From Chromohalobacter sp. 11-W (lineage in GTDB: Bacteria > Pseudomonadota > Gammaproteobacteria > Pseudomonadales > Halomonadaceae): DNA of 64,000 nt. The stretch spans positions 186,001 to 250,000 of the forward strand of contig NZ_JARANZ010000003.1 of assembly GCF_029889905.1 (NCBI RefSeq). The letters run 5' to 3'. A program made the translations under genes and the position numbers. The notes beneath the pieces were generated by a model, which saw only the letters and a list, made by a program, of their open reading frames with translations, did no database searches and was not told the DNA's origin. The number at the start of each line of letters is the position of its first letter. Within the stretch, counting starts at the first letter, position 1. Positions 45,253-54,273 of the stretch are shown in pieces.

Positions 45253-46629
45253 CTACGAATGCTCCAGTGCACGGTGACGTGCCCTGAGATGATGGCGCAA
45301 GATTATTGCAGTTAGGTTAAGCACCACGATGACGAGGACCAATAACGTCGCCGTCGCGAATACCAGCGGCATCGCCGCCTCGGTATCACGACTGGCGAAG
45401 CCAAGATCGAACAAGTGATAGCCCAGATGCATGAACTTGCTATCGAGATGCAAGTACGGAAACTCCCCATCCACGGGGATTTCCGGCGCCAGCTTGGCCA
45501 CGCCCACCAGCATCAGCGGCGCTACCTCGCCGGCGGCACGGGCCACGGCCAGAATCACTCCGGTCAGCATCGACGGCAGTGCCATGGGCACCACCACCCG
45601 GCGCAGGGTTTCGAAACGCGTCGCGCCCAGCGCCAGCGAGCCCTCACGCAACGCCACGGGAACTCGCGCCAGGCCCTCTTCGGTGGCCACGATCACCACC
45701 GGCAGCGTCAACAGCGCCAACGTCAGCGAGGCCCACAGCAGCCCACCGGTGCCGAAGGTCGGCGACGGCAAACGCTCGGCGAAGAACCAGCTATCGAGGC
45801 GACCACCCAATCCGTAGACGAACACACCCAGCCCGAACACGCCGTAGACGATCGACGGCACCCCGGCCAGGTTACGCACCGCGATGCGTACCAGGCGCGT
45901 CAATGGCCCCTGGCGTGCCACCTCATTGAGATACAACGCCGCCAGCACGCCAAACGGCGTGACCACCAGCGACATCAGCATCACCATCAATAGGGTGCCG
46001 AAGATCGCCGGCCATACACCGCCTGCGGTATTGCCATCGCTCGGCGCCTCGCTGAGAAAGCGCCACACGCCGTGCCCCCAAGCCGCGAGCTTGTCGCCCA
46101 CATCCATGCGATTGGGCCAGGCAATCGACGCCACCTGCGCGAACGCAACCTTAAGCTCACGTCCCTCGACATTGCGCACATAAAGCGTCGCTACTTCGGC
46201 GTCTCCCGCCAGCGCTCGACGCAAGCGGCGTTCGGCCTCGGCACCTTGCAGGCGTTCGCCGGCGGGCGTTTCCACCGCCGTCAGGCGACCGATGAAGGAC
46301 CCCCAATCGCGACGCTCGGCGTACAGCAACGCCGGCGGCGTCTCGCGCGTCACGATGGCCTGCGTCTCGACCCATCGCCATACCTGACCGTCGAGGTCGC
46401 GATTGGCGGTGAAATAGCGCTCCTCGCCGGCTGCGCTGCCACGGGCGATGCCGGCAATCCGCTGGCCGTCGTCGAGGGTCAGTTGCTCGATATCGGCAGG
46501 CCAGAAATGCGCTAACCCACGTGTCACGACCAGCACCAGTAGCGCCACCACGGCCAATAGCGACAGCGCCACGCAGGCCCCGCTCAGCCATCGCCACACA
46601 CCGTCACCGCCCAACCGAGGGATATTCAT
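45253..46629 (-). CDS. pstA: Phosphate ABC transporter permease PstA, extended form
   Basis: Inner-membrane permease of 458 aa, much longer than E. coli PstA (296). The extra part (about residues 30-205, between the first membrane segment and the canonical transmembrane block) is a large soluble domain that is probably periplasmic. The conserved permease loop [20 protein letters not shown] (about 325-345) contacts PstB. Long PstA and PstC pairs of this sort are known in pseudomonads. Spacing to pstC is 13 bp and to pstB 14 bp. Confidence 0.94.
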   Translation of the reverse strand: MNIPRLGGDGVWRWLSGACVALSLLAVVALLVLVVTRGLAHFWPADIEQLTLDDGQRIAGIARGSAAGEERYFTANRDLDGQVWRWVETQAIVTRETPPALLYAERRDWGSFIGRLTAVETPAGERLQGAEAERRLRRALAGDAEVATLYVRNVEGRELKVAFAQVASIAWPNRMDVGDKLAAWGHGVWRFLSEAPSDGNTAGGVWPAIFGTLLMVMLMSLVVTPFGVLAALYLNEVARQGPLTRLVRIAVRNLAGVPSIVYGVFGLGVFVYGLGGRLDSWFFAERLPSPTFGTGGLLWASLTLALLTLPVVIVATEEGLARVPVALREGSLALGATRFETLRRVVVPMALPSMLTGVILAVARAAGEVAPLMLVGVAKLAPEIPVDGEFPYLHLDSKFMHLGYHLFDLGFASRDTEAAMPLVFATATLLVLVIVVLNLTAIILRHHLRARHRALEHS

Positions 46630-46642
46630 GCGTTACCCCCAC

Positions 46643-48766
46643 TCATGCGTCACCCCCATAGCGTCGATACCGCCGCTTGAGCCGCCAGCGCACCATTTCC
46701 GCCAGCGTGTTAACGACGAAGGTGAACACGAACAGCAAGAGCGCCCCGAGCAGCAGCAGGCGATAATGGGTGCCGCCCACCGCCGCCTCGGGTAATTCGA
46801 TGGCCAGGTTGGCGGCCAGCGAGCGCAGGCCCTCGAAGAGGCTCGGCGACATCAGCGGCGTATTGCCGGTGACCATCAGCACGATCATGGTTTCCCCTAC
46901 CGCGCGCCCCGCGCCGATCATGACCGCGGAGAGAATCCCCGGCGCGGCAGCGGGCAACTGCACCCGCCACAGCGTCTGCGCCCGTGTCGCGCCCAACGCC
47001 AAAGAGCCTTCCGCCAGGGGACGAGGCACGCCAGAAAGCGCTTCCTCGGCCAGCGAATACAGCGTGGGAATGATCGCCAGCCCCATGGCCATGCCGACGA
47101 TCAGCGCATTGCGTTGCGCGTAGTCCCAGCCCCACTGCTGGTGCATCCAGGCACGCAGATCGCCGCCGAACCACCACGCCTCGAGCCACGGCGAGAGACT
47201 CAGCGCCGCCCAGCACAGCAGCGCCAGGGGCACCATCAGTCCTACTCCGGCACTGATAGGGGGTAGACGCGGTCCCCAGCGTCGAGACAGCATCCGCCAC
47301 AGCCAACCGCACGCCACGCTGCCCAGTGGCACGCACACGAAAAGCGCCAGGGTGCCGGCGAGATGGCGCTCGACGAAAGGCGCCACGAACAACCCCGCGA
47401 CAAAGCCGATGACCACGCCGGGCAATGCTTCCATCAACTCGATGGCGGGTTTGAGACGCGCACGCTGCCGCCGTGACATATAACAGGCGCTATGCACCGC
47501 AGCTCCCAGCGCCAGCGGCACGGCGAACACCATGGCCCAAGCCGCCGCCTTGAGTGTGCCCCACGCCAGTGGCACCAGGCTGTATTGCGGCTCTTCATCC
47601 CCGGTGACGGCTGCCGCCCAGCGCCACTGGGCATCGCTGTGGCCTTCATAGGTCAGCGGCATCCATAGCGTCGCTGGACTCACCGCGGCATGCGGTGCCT
47701 CGATCGCCAGACGTTGGAGCGCCCCCGTCGCATCTAGCCACATCACTTGTGTGCCTTGCGCGTTAATCGACACGGCCGGCGGCGGCGTGGCCTCGGGTGC
47801 CTGCCCCTGCCAGCGCTGGCCGCTCAGGGATTGATAGAGCCCCAAGCGGCCGCTGTCGTCCAGCGCCAACCACAGGCGCTGCCGGGGCAGCGCGATCAAG
47901 CGTCGAATGGCAGCATCGCCCAAGGCCGTGTAGGACGTTTCGGCCACTTGCCAGCCCGTGGCATCGGGGGAGAGTCGCCACCGGCGCAGCCCGCCTTGGG
48001 CATCGCCGACGATCAGCGTGCGCCCGCCTTGCAGGAAGCCCAACGCCGTCACCGGCGCCTGGGTTTCGGTGCGCGCCAACGCCTTGCCACCGCCGTCGGG
48101 AGACAGTTGCCACAGCGTCAATTGCGTGCCTTGGGTCATGGCCAGGCGGCCCGCGTGGCCCAGTGCGATATGCTCGGCCGTCTCCGGTACCAAGAGACGC
48201 CGCGTGGCCTCACCGGTATGCCACAGGGCCGCCACCTTGCCTTGGGTATCGCGCCCTGCCAGTACCCAGCCCTGGGCCGCATGACGCAGTGTCAGCGCCA
48301 CCACACCCCGGGCCTCGAACAGGCGCATGGTAGAGGCCTGGGCCCATCGCAACCGCCCACTATCATCGCGGGGCACCAGACGCACCTCGCCGTTGCCCAA
48401 TCCCAGGGCCAACGGCTGTGTCTTGCCCGACTCGGCTACCGACGCGATCGTGGTGTCGGTGGTCAGCGTCGCAATCTCGCCCTCGGCGTCGCGCAGATGC
48501 CCATCTCGCGTCAACCAACGCGTGCCGTCATCGGCCAGCCAGACGGCGTGAATCGCGCCGTCGTCGGCAGCCGAGGGGGCGGCGTCGATATCCACTTCGG
48601 CGCCGTCGAAAAGCGGCAGCACGGCCAGCGTCAGATACACACCGATGGCCAGCACCGCAACCACCACGCCGATACCGCTGGCGGCGATCACCCCGGTCGC
48701 CAGACGGTCGAGACGCTGACGCAGGCGACGATTCGGGCGAGGCGGGGCAGTGGAGGGTTCAGTCAT
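46643..48766 (-). CDS. pstC: Phosphate ABC transporter permease PstC, extended form
   Basis: Permease of 707 aa (E. coli PstC is 319). A first membrane helix (about 33-58) is followed by some 350 residues of repeated beta-strand sequence with Trp-rich motifs (for example LRRWRLSPDATGWQV), like a periplasmic beta-propeller, then the canonical permease helices in the last 300 residues with [23 protein letters not shown] 48766 (MTEPSTAPPRPN) is chosen; an in-frame start at 48799 is possible. A PHO-box-like site (48831-48848) lies 64 bp upstream, inside the 3' end of pstS. Confidence 0.93.
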   Translation of the reverse strand: MTEPSTAPPRPNRRLRQRLDRLATGVIAASGIGVVVAVLAIGVYLTLAVLPLFDGAEVDIDAAPSAADDGAIHAVWLADDGTRWLTRDGHLRDAEGEIATLTTDTTIASVAESGKTQPLALGLGNGEVRLVPRDDSGRLRWAQASTMRLFEARGVVALTLRHAAQGWVLAGRDTQGKVAALWHTGEATRRLLVPETAEHIALGHAGRLAMTQGTQLTLWQLSPDGGGKALARTETQAPVTALGFLQGGRTLIVGDAQGGLRRWRLSPDATGWQVAETSYTALGDAAIRRLIALPRQRLWLALDDSGRLGLYQSLSGQRWQGQAPEATPPPAVSINAQGTQVMWLDATGALQRLAIEAPHAAVSPATLWMPLTYEGHSDAQWRWAAAVTGDEEPQYSLVPLAWGTLKAAAWAMVFAVPLALGAAVHSACYMSRRQRARLKPAIELMEALPGVVIGFVAGLFVAPFVERHLAGTLALFVCVPLGSVACGWLWRMLSRRWGPRLPPISAGVGLMVPLALLCWAALSLSPWLEAWWFGGDLRAWMHQQWGWDYAQRNALIVGMAMGLAIIPTLYSLAEEALSGVPRPLAEGSLALGATRAQTLWRVQLPAAAPGILSAVMIGAGRAVGETMIVLMVTGNTPLMSPSLFEGLRSLAANLAIELPEAAVGGTHYRLLLLGALLLFVFTFVVNTLAEMVRWRLKRRYRRYGGDA

Positions 48767-48822
48767 CGGCGAGCCCGGCGGCGAAGCATTGCCTTGCAAT
48801 GAAGTGAGACCATCAGATTACG

Positions 48823-49785
48823 TCAGTTTGATGACGATTGCGTGACACCGGCAAGGGATGGCAACCGCAATGCTCGCCTGGCGGCGGCCAAGCGCGGTTC
48901 AGGCAACGGCACGAAACCTTGCCGGGCGACCACCGCCTGACCTTCGGGCGAAAGCACTAGATCGAAGAAGGCCCGTTCCAGGGCCGGCAAGCGTTCCTCC
49001 GGGGCCAGATTGACGTATACATACAAGGGGCGAGTCAGCGGATAGCGCCCACTGACGACGTTGTCCTGCGTGGGCAGACGCGGCGTGCCCTCATCATCAC
49101 GCAGCGCCAGCACCTTGACCATCGCGGTGGGATAGCCAAGGCCAGCATAGCCGATCGCCTCGCGGGAACGGCCGACCGCCGCCACCACCGCCGAGGAGCC
49201 CGGCAGTTCATTGACGTCACGGCGGAAATTGCCGCCGCACAAGGCCTCTCGCTTGAAAAGTGCATGCGACCCGGAGGCTGTGTTGCGACCGAAGCGGGCC
49301 ACCGGGCGTGAGGCCCAGTCGCCGTCGAGCCCCAGCGCACCCCAGCGTCGGATAGCGGGCGTTTGATCGCAGAAGCGCGTATCGGCGAACAGCGCCTCGA
49401 CCTGCGCCAATGACAGCGAGGTCAGCGGATTGTCGCGATGCACGAACAGCGTCAGCGCGTCCAGTGCCACCGGCACCGCCACCGGCGGATGGCCCTGGCG
49501 GGCGATGAAGTCGGCGCGCTCGGCCTCGGTCATGGGCCGTGACATCGCGCCGATACGCGTCACTCCTTCGGCCAGCGCCGGCGGCGCCGTCCCCGAGCCC
49601 GAGGCCTGTACCTGCAAGCGCACCTCGGGATGGCGCGCGCTGAGTCGTTCGCCCCATTGCGTCATCAAACCGCCCAGCGTATCCGAGCCGACCGTGCCCA
49701 GTGTGCCGCTCAACGGCGCCGCCATCGCCATCATCGGCAACAGCAACGCCCCCAGAGTCATCGCCACGCGACACCGCCTGTTCAC
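48823..49785 (-). CDS. pstS: Phosphate-binding periplasmic protein PstS
   Basis: Phosphate-binding component of the Pst ABC transporter, about 320 aa. A signal peptide (GTG start 49785: NRRCRVAMTLGALLLPMMAMA) precedes the mature protein. The fold motifs TVGSDTLGG and SGSGTAPPALAEG (phosphate-binding loops) and FGRNTASGSHALF are typical. ATG 49761 is a possible internal start but would lack the positive signal-peptide end. It lies 56 bp before pstC. No PHO box was found in the 212 bp before it, which is unusual for the first gene of a pst operon. Confidence 0.93.
   Translation of the reverse strand: MNRRCRVAMTLGALLLPMMAMAAPLSGTLGTVGSDTLGGLMTQWGERLSARHPEVRLQVQASGSGTAPPALAEGVTRIGAMSRPMTEAERADFIARQGHPPVAVPVALDALTLFVHRDNPLTSLSLAQVEALFADTRFCDQTPAIRRWGALGLDGDWASRPVARFGRNTASGSHALFKREALCGGNFRRDVNELPGSSAVVAAVGRSREAIGYAGLGYPTAMVKVLALRDDEGTPRLPTQDNVVSGRYPLTRPLYVYVNLAPEERLPALERAFFDLVLSPEGQAVVARQGFVPLPEPRLAAARRALRLPSLAGVTQSSSN
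48831..48848 (-). promoter_or_regulatory. PHO-box-like element ahead of pstC
   Basis: On the minus strand GTGTCACGCAATCGTCAT has half-sites TGTCAC and CGTCAT exactly 11 bp apart. It overlaps the last codons of pstS and lies 64 bp before the pstC ATG. It might drive an internal phosphate-regulated promoter; chance cannot be excluded because it is coding sequence. Confidence 0.4.
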
Positions 49786-49933
49786 TGTGCCGCACCGGCC
49801 TGTTCGCTTTTTACTTATCAACGCTTTCGCCCCCGTTGTCACGCCTGTCCCGCCGCGATACACCTTGCCGGGCGACTGGTCGTCGAGGCCCAGCGGCGTT
49901 TACTATGAGATGGTTGCAACGGCACACGCTAAT

Positions 49934-49981
49934 CTCGACAACAACAATGCTCGACAACCACGATGCTCGATAACAACAATC
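49934..49981. repeat. Three-copy 16-bp tandem repeat upstream of the thioesterase
   Basis: CTCGACAACAACAATG (49934-49949), CTCGACAACCACGATG (49950-49965) and CTCGATAACAACAATC (49966-49981) in direct succession. The last copy ends 15 bp before the thioesterase ATG. The element lies between the divergent pstS and thioesterase genes. Confidence 0.75.
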
Positions 49982-49996
49982 GCCAGGACCCACACC

Positions 49997-50401
49997 ATGC
50001 ATGAACTCGACGATATTCCCACCCCGCAGGGCGAACTCACGCTCAAGCTGGTCACCCGGCGCCAGGACACCAACCTTTATGGCGACATTCCCGGCGGTTG
50101 GCTCATCGCACAGATGGACCAGGCCGCCGAGCTCGCCGCGGGGCGCCTGGCAAGCGGCCGAACCGCCACGGTCGCCACCGAGAGCATGGATTTCCTGTGC
50201 CCGGTGCGGGTCGGCGCGATGGTCAATATCTTCACCCAAATCAGTGAGGTCGGGCGCAGCTCGATCAAGGTCGATGTCGAGGTGTGGATTCGCCCACCAC
50301 ACGAGCGCAGTCCCGAGGAGCGCTACAAGGTCACCGAAGCGCGTTTCGTGATGGTGGCGCTGGACGACAACGGCCGCATACGCCCCGTCCCCGAAGCGTA
50401 A
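49997..50401 (+). CDS. Acyl-CoA thioesterase of the YciA hotdog family
   Basis: Acyl-CoA thioester hydrolase of 134 aa with a hotdog fold. The motif NLYGDIPGGWLIAQMDQAAE (about 26-45) holds the catalytic Asp of the YciA group, and TESMDFLCPVRVGAMVNIF follows. The substrate chain length is not readable. ATG 49997 is directly after the triple repeat; the ribosome site is weak. It is divergent from pstS and convergent with psiE. Confidence 0.9.
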   Translation: MHELDDIPTPQGELTLKLVTRRQDTNLYGDIPGGWLIAQMDQAAELAAGRLASGRTATVATESMDFLCPVRVGAMVNIFTQISEVGRSSIKVDVEVWIRPPHERSPEERYKVTEARFVMVALDDNGRIRPVPEA

Positions 50402-50419
50402 AGGGCCTATCGTGAACCG

Positions 50420-50875
50420 TTACGACGAGCCGTTGCCGCCGCGCCGCACCAGCCAGTAACTCAGGCCCAGTGCCAGCACTGCGGCGGCCAGGGCCACGAT
50501 TTTCAAGGGCTCTATGGTTTCCATGTCCATGACCATGAATTTACGGACCAGCGCCATGATCGCGATCAGCACCACGATCTCGACCTGGATGAAGCCGCCA
50601 CGCCCTTCCATGGTGCGCACGATGGAATTGTTGAACTCCATGGCGATCAGCACCGTGAGAATCATGTCGAACACTGCCTGGAAGACGCGGTAATCGAACG
50701 GATCGCGGGTCTGCACGAACAACAACTCGACCACGTGAACGACCAGATAATACAGCGCCACCAGTACCACGAAGCCGATCGCCACCGTCAGGACCAGCGA
50801 GACCAGGCGCTCGAAACGTTGATAGCCGGAAAGCTGCGACCACTGATCCATCAACTCGGGAAACCACTTCTTCAT
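50420..50875 (-). CDS. psiE: PsiE-family phosphate-starvation-inducible membrane protein
   Basis: Small membrane protein of 151 aa with four predicted helices (about 25-50, 65-85, 95-115, 120-142). The segment FQAVFDMILTVLIAMEFNNS and the following MEGRGGFIQVEIVVLIAIMA match the PsiE family, named for phosphate-starvation induction in E. coli. Its function is unknown. The position near the pst genes is suggestive, but no PHO box was seen in the 31-bp gap to uvrD, so it could be read through from uvrD or lack PhoB control. Confidence 0.85.
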   Translation of the reverse strand: MKKWFPELMDQWSQLSGYQRFERLVSLVLTVAIGFVVLVALYYLVVHVVELLFVQTRDPFDYRVFQAVFDMILTVLIAMEFNNSIVRTMEGRGGFIQVEIVVLIAIMALVRKFMVMDMETIEPLKIVALAAAVLALGLSYWLVRRGGNGSS

Positions 50876-50906
50876 CGTTGCGTCTCGTTTATGTTGTGCT
50901 TACGAC

Positions 50907-53126
50907 TCATAACGGCGTCAGCTTGGCGAATCCCAGCACCAACCATTTGTCGCCCTCGTCCTCGAAACTGATGTGCACGCGCGCTCTGGCGCCTTCGCCC
51001 TCGGCATTGATGATCACACCCTCGCCGAAGACCGGATGACTGACCCGCTGCCCCAGGCTCAACGACGGCTGATCGTCATCGCTCGAGACGCTCTGCTGCT
51101 GGGAGAGGCCGCGGTTCGGCCGCGTGGAAACCGGTCGCGAGACCTGGCCACGCAAACGCACCTCCTCGAGCAACGACTCGGGCAACTCATGCAAAAAGCG
51201 CGACGGCCGCGAGAAGGTTTCCTTGCCATGCAGGCGACGGATCTCGGCATGCGTCAGATACAGCTTACGCATGGCGCGGGTCACCCCGACATAGCACAGC
51301 CGGCGTTCTTCCTCGAGGCGTCCCGGTTCCTCCAGCGACATCTTGTGCGGGAACAAGCCCTCCTCGACACCGGCGACGAACACCACCGGGAACTCCAGCC
51401 CCTTGGCCGAGTGCAGCGTCATCAGTTGCACGCTGTCCTCGAAATCGTCCGCCTCGTGATCGCCGGCATTGAGCGCCGCCTCGGCCAGGAACGGCTCCAG
51501 CGCCGCCGCGCCCTCGCCGACTTCCTGCAACGAGAAGGGATCGCCCTGGGCGAAGTTGCGCGCCGCGTTGATCAATTCCTCGAGGTTCTCGACACGCGCC
51601 TGGCCTTTCTCGCCTTTTTCGTTGCGGTGATGCTCGAGCAACCCGGTGGTGTGCAGGACATGTTCGATCAGTTCATGCAGCGCCATGCCGGCGGTATCGT
51701 TGTCGAGGCGCTCGATCAGCTCCGAAAATGCCGAGAGCGCACTTGCCGCGCGCCCCTTGAGCAGCCCCTCACTGAGACTATCGTGCAGCGCCTGCCACAG
51801 CGATATTCCTTGGGTACGCGCCCGCTCGCGCAGCACCTCTACGGTGCGCGTACCGATACCGCGTGCCGGCACGTTGATCACGCGCTCCAGCGAGGCATCG
51901 TCGTCACGCGTCAGCGTCAATCTGAGATAGGCCAGGGCGTTCTTGATCTCGAGACGCTCGTAGAAGCGTTGGCCACCGTAGATGCGATAAGGCACGCCAC
52001 TGCGGATCAGTGCCTCCTCGAGCACCCGGGACTGGGCGTTGGAACGATAGAGAATCGCGATGTCATGCCGCGCGCTGCCCTTGTTCACTTCCTCGTTGAG
52101 GGTATCGACGATGAAGCGGGCCTCGTCGAGGTCGTTGAAACCGGCATAGACCGAGATCGGTTCACCGTGAACGCCATCGGTCCACAGCTCCTTGCCCATG
52201 CGCCCGGCGTTATGGCTGATCAGCGTGTTCGCGGCCTCGAGAATCGCGCTCGTCGAGCGATAGTTCTGCTCCAGACGCACCGTGGTGGTCGCGGGAAACT
52301 CCTCGGCGAAGCGCCGGATGTTCTCGACCTTGGCCCCGCGCCAGCCATAGATCGACTGATCGTCGTCGCCGACCACGGTCATGCCCGCGCGATCGCCGGC
52401 GAGCAACTTGAGCCAGGCGTACTGCAAGGTATTGGTATCCTGGAACTCGTCGACCAACAGATGACCGAAACGCTCGCGATAATGCGCCAGCAACGCCGGG
52501 TTGTCGCGCAGAAGCTCCAGGCCACGCAGCAGCAATTCACCGAAGTCGACCAGACCGGCGCGTTCACAAGCTAGTTGATAGCGCTCGTAGAGCTCGACCA
52601 TCTGGCCCATGTAGGCATCGCCATGGGTCTGGACCTGATGGGCGCGCAACCCCTCTTCCTTGCAGCCGCCGATGAAGTATTGCACCTGCTTGGGCGGGAA
52701 GCGCTCAGCATCGATGCGATGGTCCTTGAGCAAGCGCTTGACCAGGCGCAGTTGATCGTCGCTGTCGATGATTTGGAAATGCTGAGGCAGGTGCGCGTCA
52801 TGCCAATGGGTGCGTAGCAAGCGGTGTGCGATGGAGTGGAACGTGCCCACCCACATGTTGCGCAACGACACCCCCAGCAGCGCCTCGAGACGCGTGCGCA
52901 TCTCGCGCGCCGCCTTGTTGGTGAAGGTCACGGCGAGAATCGCGTAGGGCGACAGTCCCTCGACCTGCAATAACCAGGCGATACGATGTACCAGGACACG
53001 CGTCTTGCCCGAGCCGGCACCGGCCAGCACCAGCAAATTGCCCTGTGGATGGCTCACGGCCTCGCGCTGGGCCGTATTCAGCGAGTCGAGTAGCGGCGAA
53101 ACGTCGCCCGGCGAAACGTCGTCCAT
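50907..53126 (-). CDS. uvrD: DNA helicase II UvrD
   Basis: Superfamily 1 3'-5' helicase of 739 aa used in nucleotide excision repair and mismatch repair. Walker A AGAGSGKT is at residues 35-42, then TFTNKAAREM, VDEFQDTN, GDDDQSIYGWRGA and LEQNYRSTS; the C-terminus has the UvrD-type Tudor-like tail. The N-terminus MDDVSPGDVSPLLDSLN contains a five-residue in-frame duplication (13-bp direct repeat at 53094 and 53109) compared with the family opening MDVSxLLDSLN. psiE follows on the same strand. Confidence 0.97.
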   Translation of the reverse strand: MDDVSPGDVSPLLDSLNTAQREAVSHPQGNLLVLAGAGSGKTRVLVHRIAWLLQVEGLSPYAILAVTFTNKAAREMRTRLEALLGVSLRNMWVGTFHSIAHRLLRTHWHDAHLPQHFQIIDSDDQLRLVKRLLKDHRIDAERFPPKQVQYFIGGCKEEGLRAHQVQTHGDAYMGQMVELYERYQLACERAGLVDFGELLLRGLELLRDNPALLAHYRERFGHLLVDEFQDTNTLQYAWLKLLAGDRAGMTVVGDDDQSIYGWRGAKVENIRRFAEEFPATTTVRLEQNYRSTSAILEAANTLISHNAGRMGKELWTDGVHGEPISVYAGFNDLDEARFIVDTLNEEVNKGSARHDIAILYRSNAQSRVLEEALIRSGVPYRIYGGQRFYERLEIKNALAYLRLTLTRDDDASLERVINVPARGIGTRTVEVLRERARTQGISLWQALHDSLSEGLLKGRAASALSAFSELIERLDNDTAGMALHELIEHVLHTTGLLEHHRNEKGEKGQARVENLEELINAARNFAQGDPFSLQEVGEGAAALEPFLAEAALNAGDHEADDFEDSVQLMTLHSAKGLEFPVVFVAGVEEGLFPHKMSLEEPGRLEEERRLCYVGVTRAMRKLYLTHAEIRRLHGKETFSRPSRFLHELPESLLEEVRLRGQVSRPVSTRPNRGLSQQQSVSSDDDQPSLSLGQRVSHPVFGEGVIINAEGEGARARVHISFEDEGDKWLVLGFAKLTPL

Positions 53127-53211
53127 GGATCACGTATCTTGGCATTGCGAAATGAGCGCACAGCTTAGCACAAGCGGTCTCGGCTTCGGTCGCTCGCGAT
53201 CCGCCAGCCGG

Positions 53212-54075
53212 CTAGGGGTCTTCGTCGGCGTCGGGATAGCGCAACGGGACCAGGCTTTTCTTCACCGATTGGAGTTGCTCGGCCAGCTTGGGCCCACGTG
53301 TCTTGGCCACGCCCACGGCGAGCACGTCGACGATCACCAGATGCGCCACGCGCGAGCTCATCGGGGTGTAGATTTCGGTGTCCTCATGCACGTCGATATA
53401 AAGCGGCAGGGTGACTTCGCTGGCCAGCGGCGAGTCGCTGGGGCATAAGCCGATCACCGTGGCGCCGGTCTCGCGGGCCAGACGCACGCTGGCCACCAGC
53501 GCCCGGGTGCGTCCGGTCTGCGAGATGGCGACCACCACGTCGCGAGGCGTCAGCGTCACCGCCGACATATTCTGCATGTGCGGGTCGGAATAAGCCGCAG
53601 TGGATATCTGCAGGCGGAAGAACTTGTGCTGGGCATCGAAGGCCACCGCGCCCGAGGCGCCGAAACCGTAGAACTCCACACGATTGGCCATGGCCAGGGC
53701 GTTGACCGCCTTGCCCAGCGCGGCGTGATCGAGCCGATCGCGCACCGAGAGCAGCGTACCCACGGTGGAGTCGAAAATGTTGTGGGCAAATTCGGCGACG
53801 CTGTCACTATCGTTCATCGAGAATTGCGCGAACTGACTGCCCGTGGCCAGCATCTGCGCGAGCCTGAGCTTGAAGTCCTGGAAGCCATTGCACCCTAGCG
53901 CACGGCAGAAACGCACCACAGTGGGCTCGCTGACCTTGGCTTCGGTGGCCAGATCGACGATGCGCATGTGGATAACATCCTCGGGATGGCGCAATACGAA
54001 GCGCGCCACCTTCTGCTCGGAGCGCCGAAAGTGCTCCATGCGGCGTCTCATCTCGTCGAACAGGGCACTGCTCAT
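53212..54075 (-). CDS. hexR: HexR-like MurR/RpiR-family regulator of sugar metabolism
   Basis: Regulator of 287 aa. The N-terminal RpiR HTH (about 1-77, KVARFVLRHPEDVIHMRIVD) is followed by a SIS phosphosugar-binding domain (about 120-255, FYGFGASGAVAFDAQHKFF and VVAISQTGRTRALV). HexR controls Entner-Doudoroff and pentose-phosphate genes in pseudomonads and responds to KDPG. zwf and edd are not nearby, so the name rests on sequence resemblance alone. It is divergent from the 64-aa orphan. Confidence 0.87.
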   Translation of the reverse strand: MSSALFDEMRRRMEHFRRSEQKVARFVLRHPEDVIHMRIVDLATEAKVSEPTVVRFCRALGCNGFQDFKLRLAQMLATGSQFAQFSMNDSDSVAEFAHNIFDSTVGTLLSVRDRLDHAALGKAVNALAMANRVEFYGFGASGAVAFDAQHKFFRLQISTAAYSDPHMQNMSAVTLTPRDVVVAISQTGRTRALVASVRLARETGATVIGLCPSDSPLASEVTLPLYIDVHEDTEIYTPMSSRVAHLVIVDVLAVGVAKTRGPKLAEQLQSVKKSLVPLRYPDADEDP

Positions 54076-54176
54076 GATGGCGCGACTCCTTGGCTGACCA
54101 ACAACGACGTGAAAACAGATTCGATTCTAGTATGCCGCAGACGTTGAAGGGAGAAAAAACGCCCGTTTCATCCTTG

Positions 54177-54194
54177 ACGTCATAATTCTGTCAA
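54177..54194 (+). promoter_or_regulatory. PHO-box-like element upstream of the 64-aa orphan
   Basis: ACGTCAT-AATT-CTGTCAA (54177-54194) matches two PhoB half-sites with the standard 11-bp period and an AT-rich spacer (11 of 14 half-site positions). A -10-like TATAGT follows at 54201-54206, six bases after the element instead of the usual ten. It lies 80 bp before the ATG at 54274. Confidence 0.5.
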
Positions 54195-54273
54195 GTGCGT
54201 TATAGTAAGAATGTCAAGCGGAACCCGGTTAAATGACAATAAGACAGTCATAAGCACGATTGGGAGATTCGAT

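Noticed and set aside
49934-49981. Short repeats as a possible CRISPR array
   Set aside because: Copies are contiguous with no spacers, only three units, and no cas gene nearby. The same holds for the repeats at 15691, 23046 and 31805.
49786-49996. PHO box before pstS
   Set aside because: The only candidate (TTGTCACGCCTGTCCC near 49850) has half-sites nine bases apart rather than eleven and lies in the wrong orientation.
50973-52574. 533-codon plus-strand frame opposite uvrD
   Set aside because: Antisense to UvrD with all helicase motifs; the plus-strand translation has no domain.
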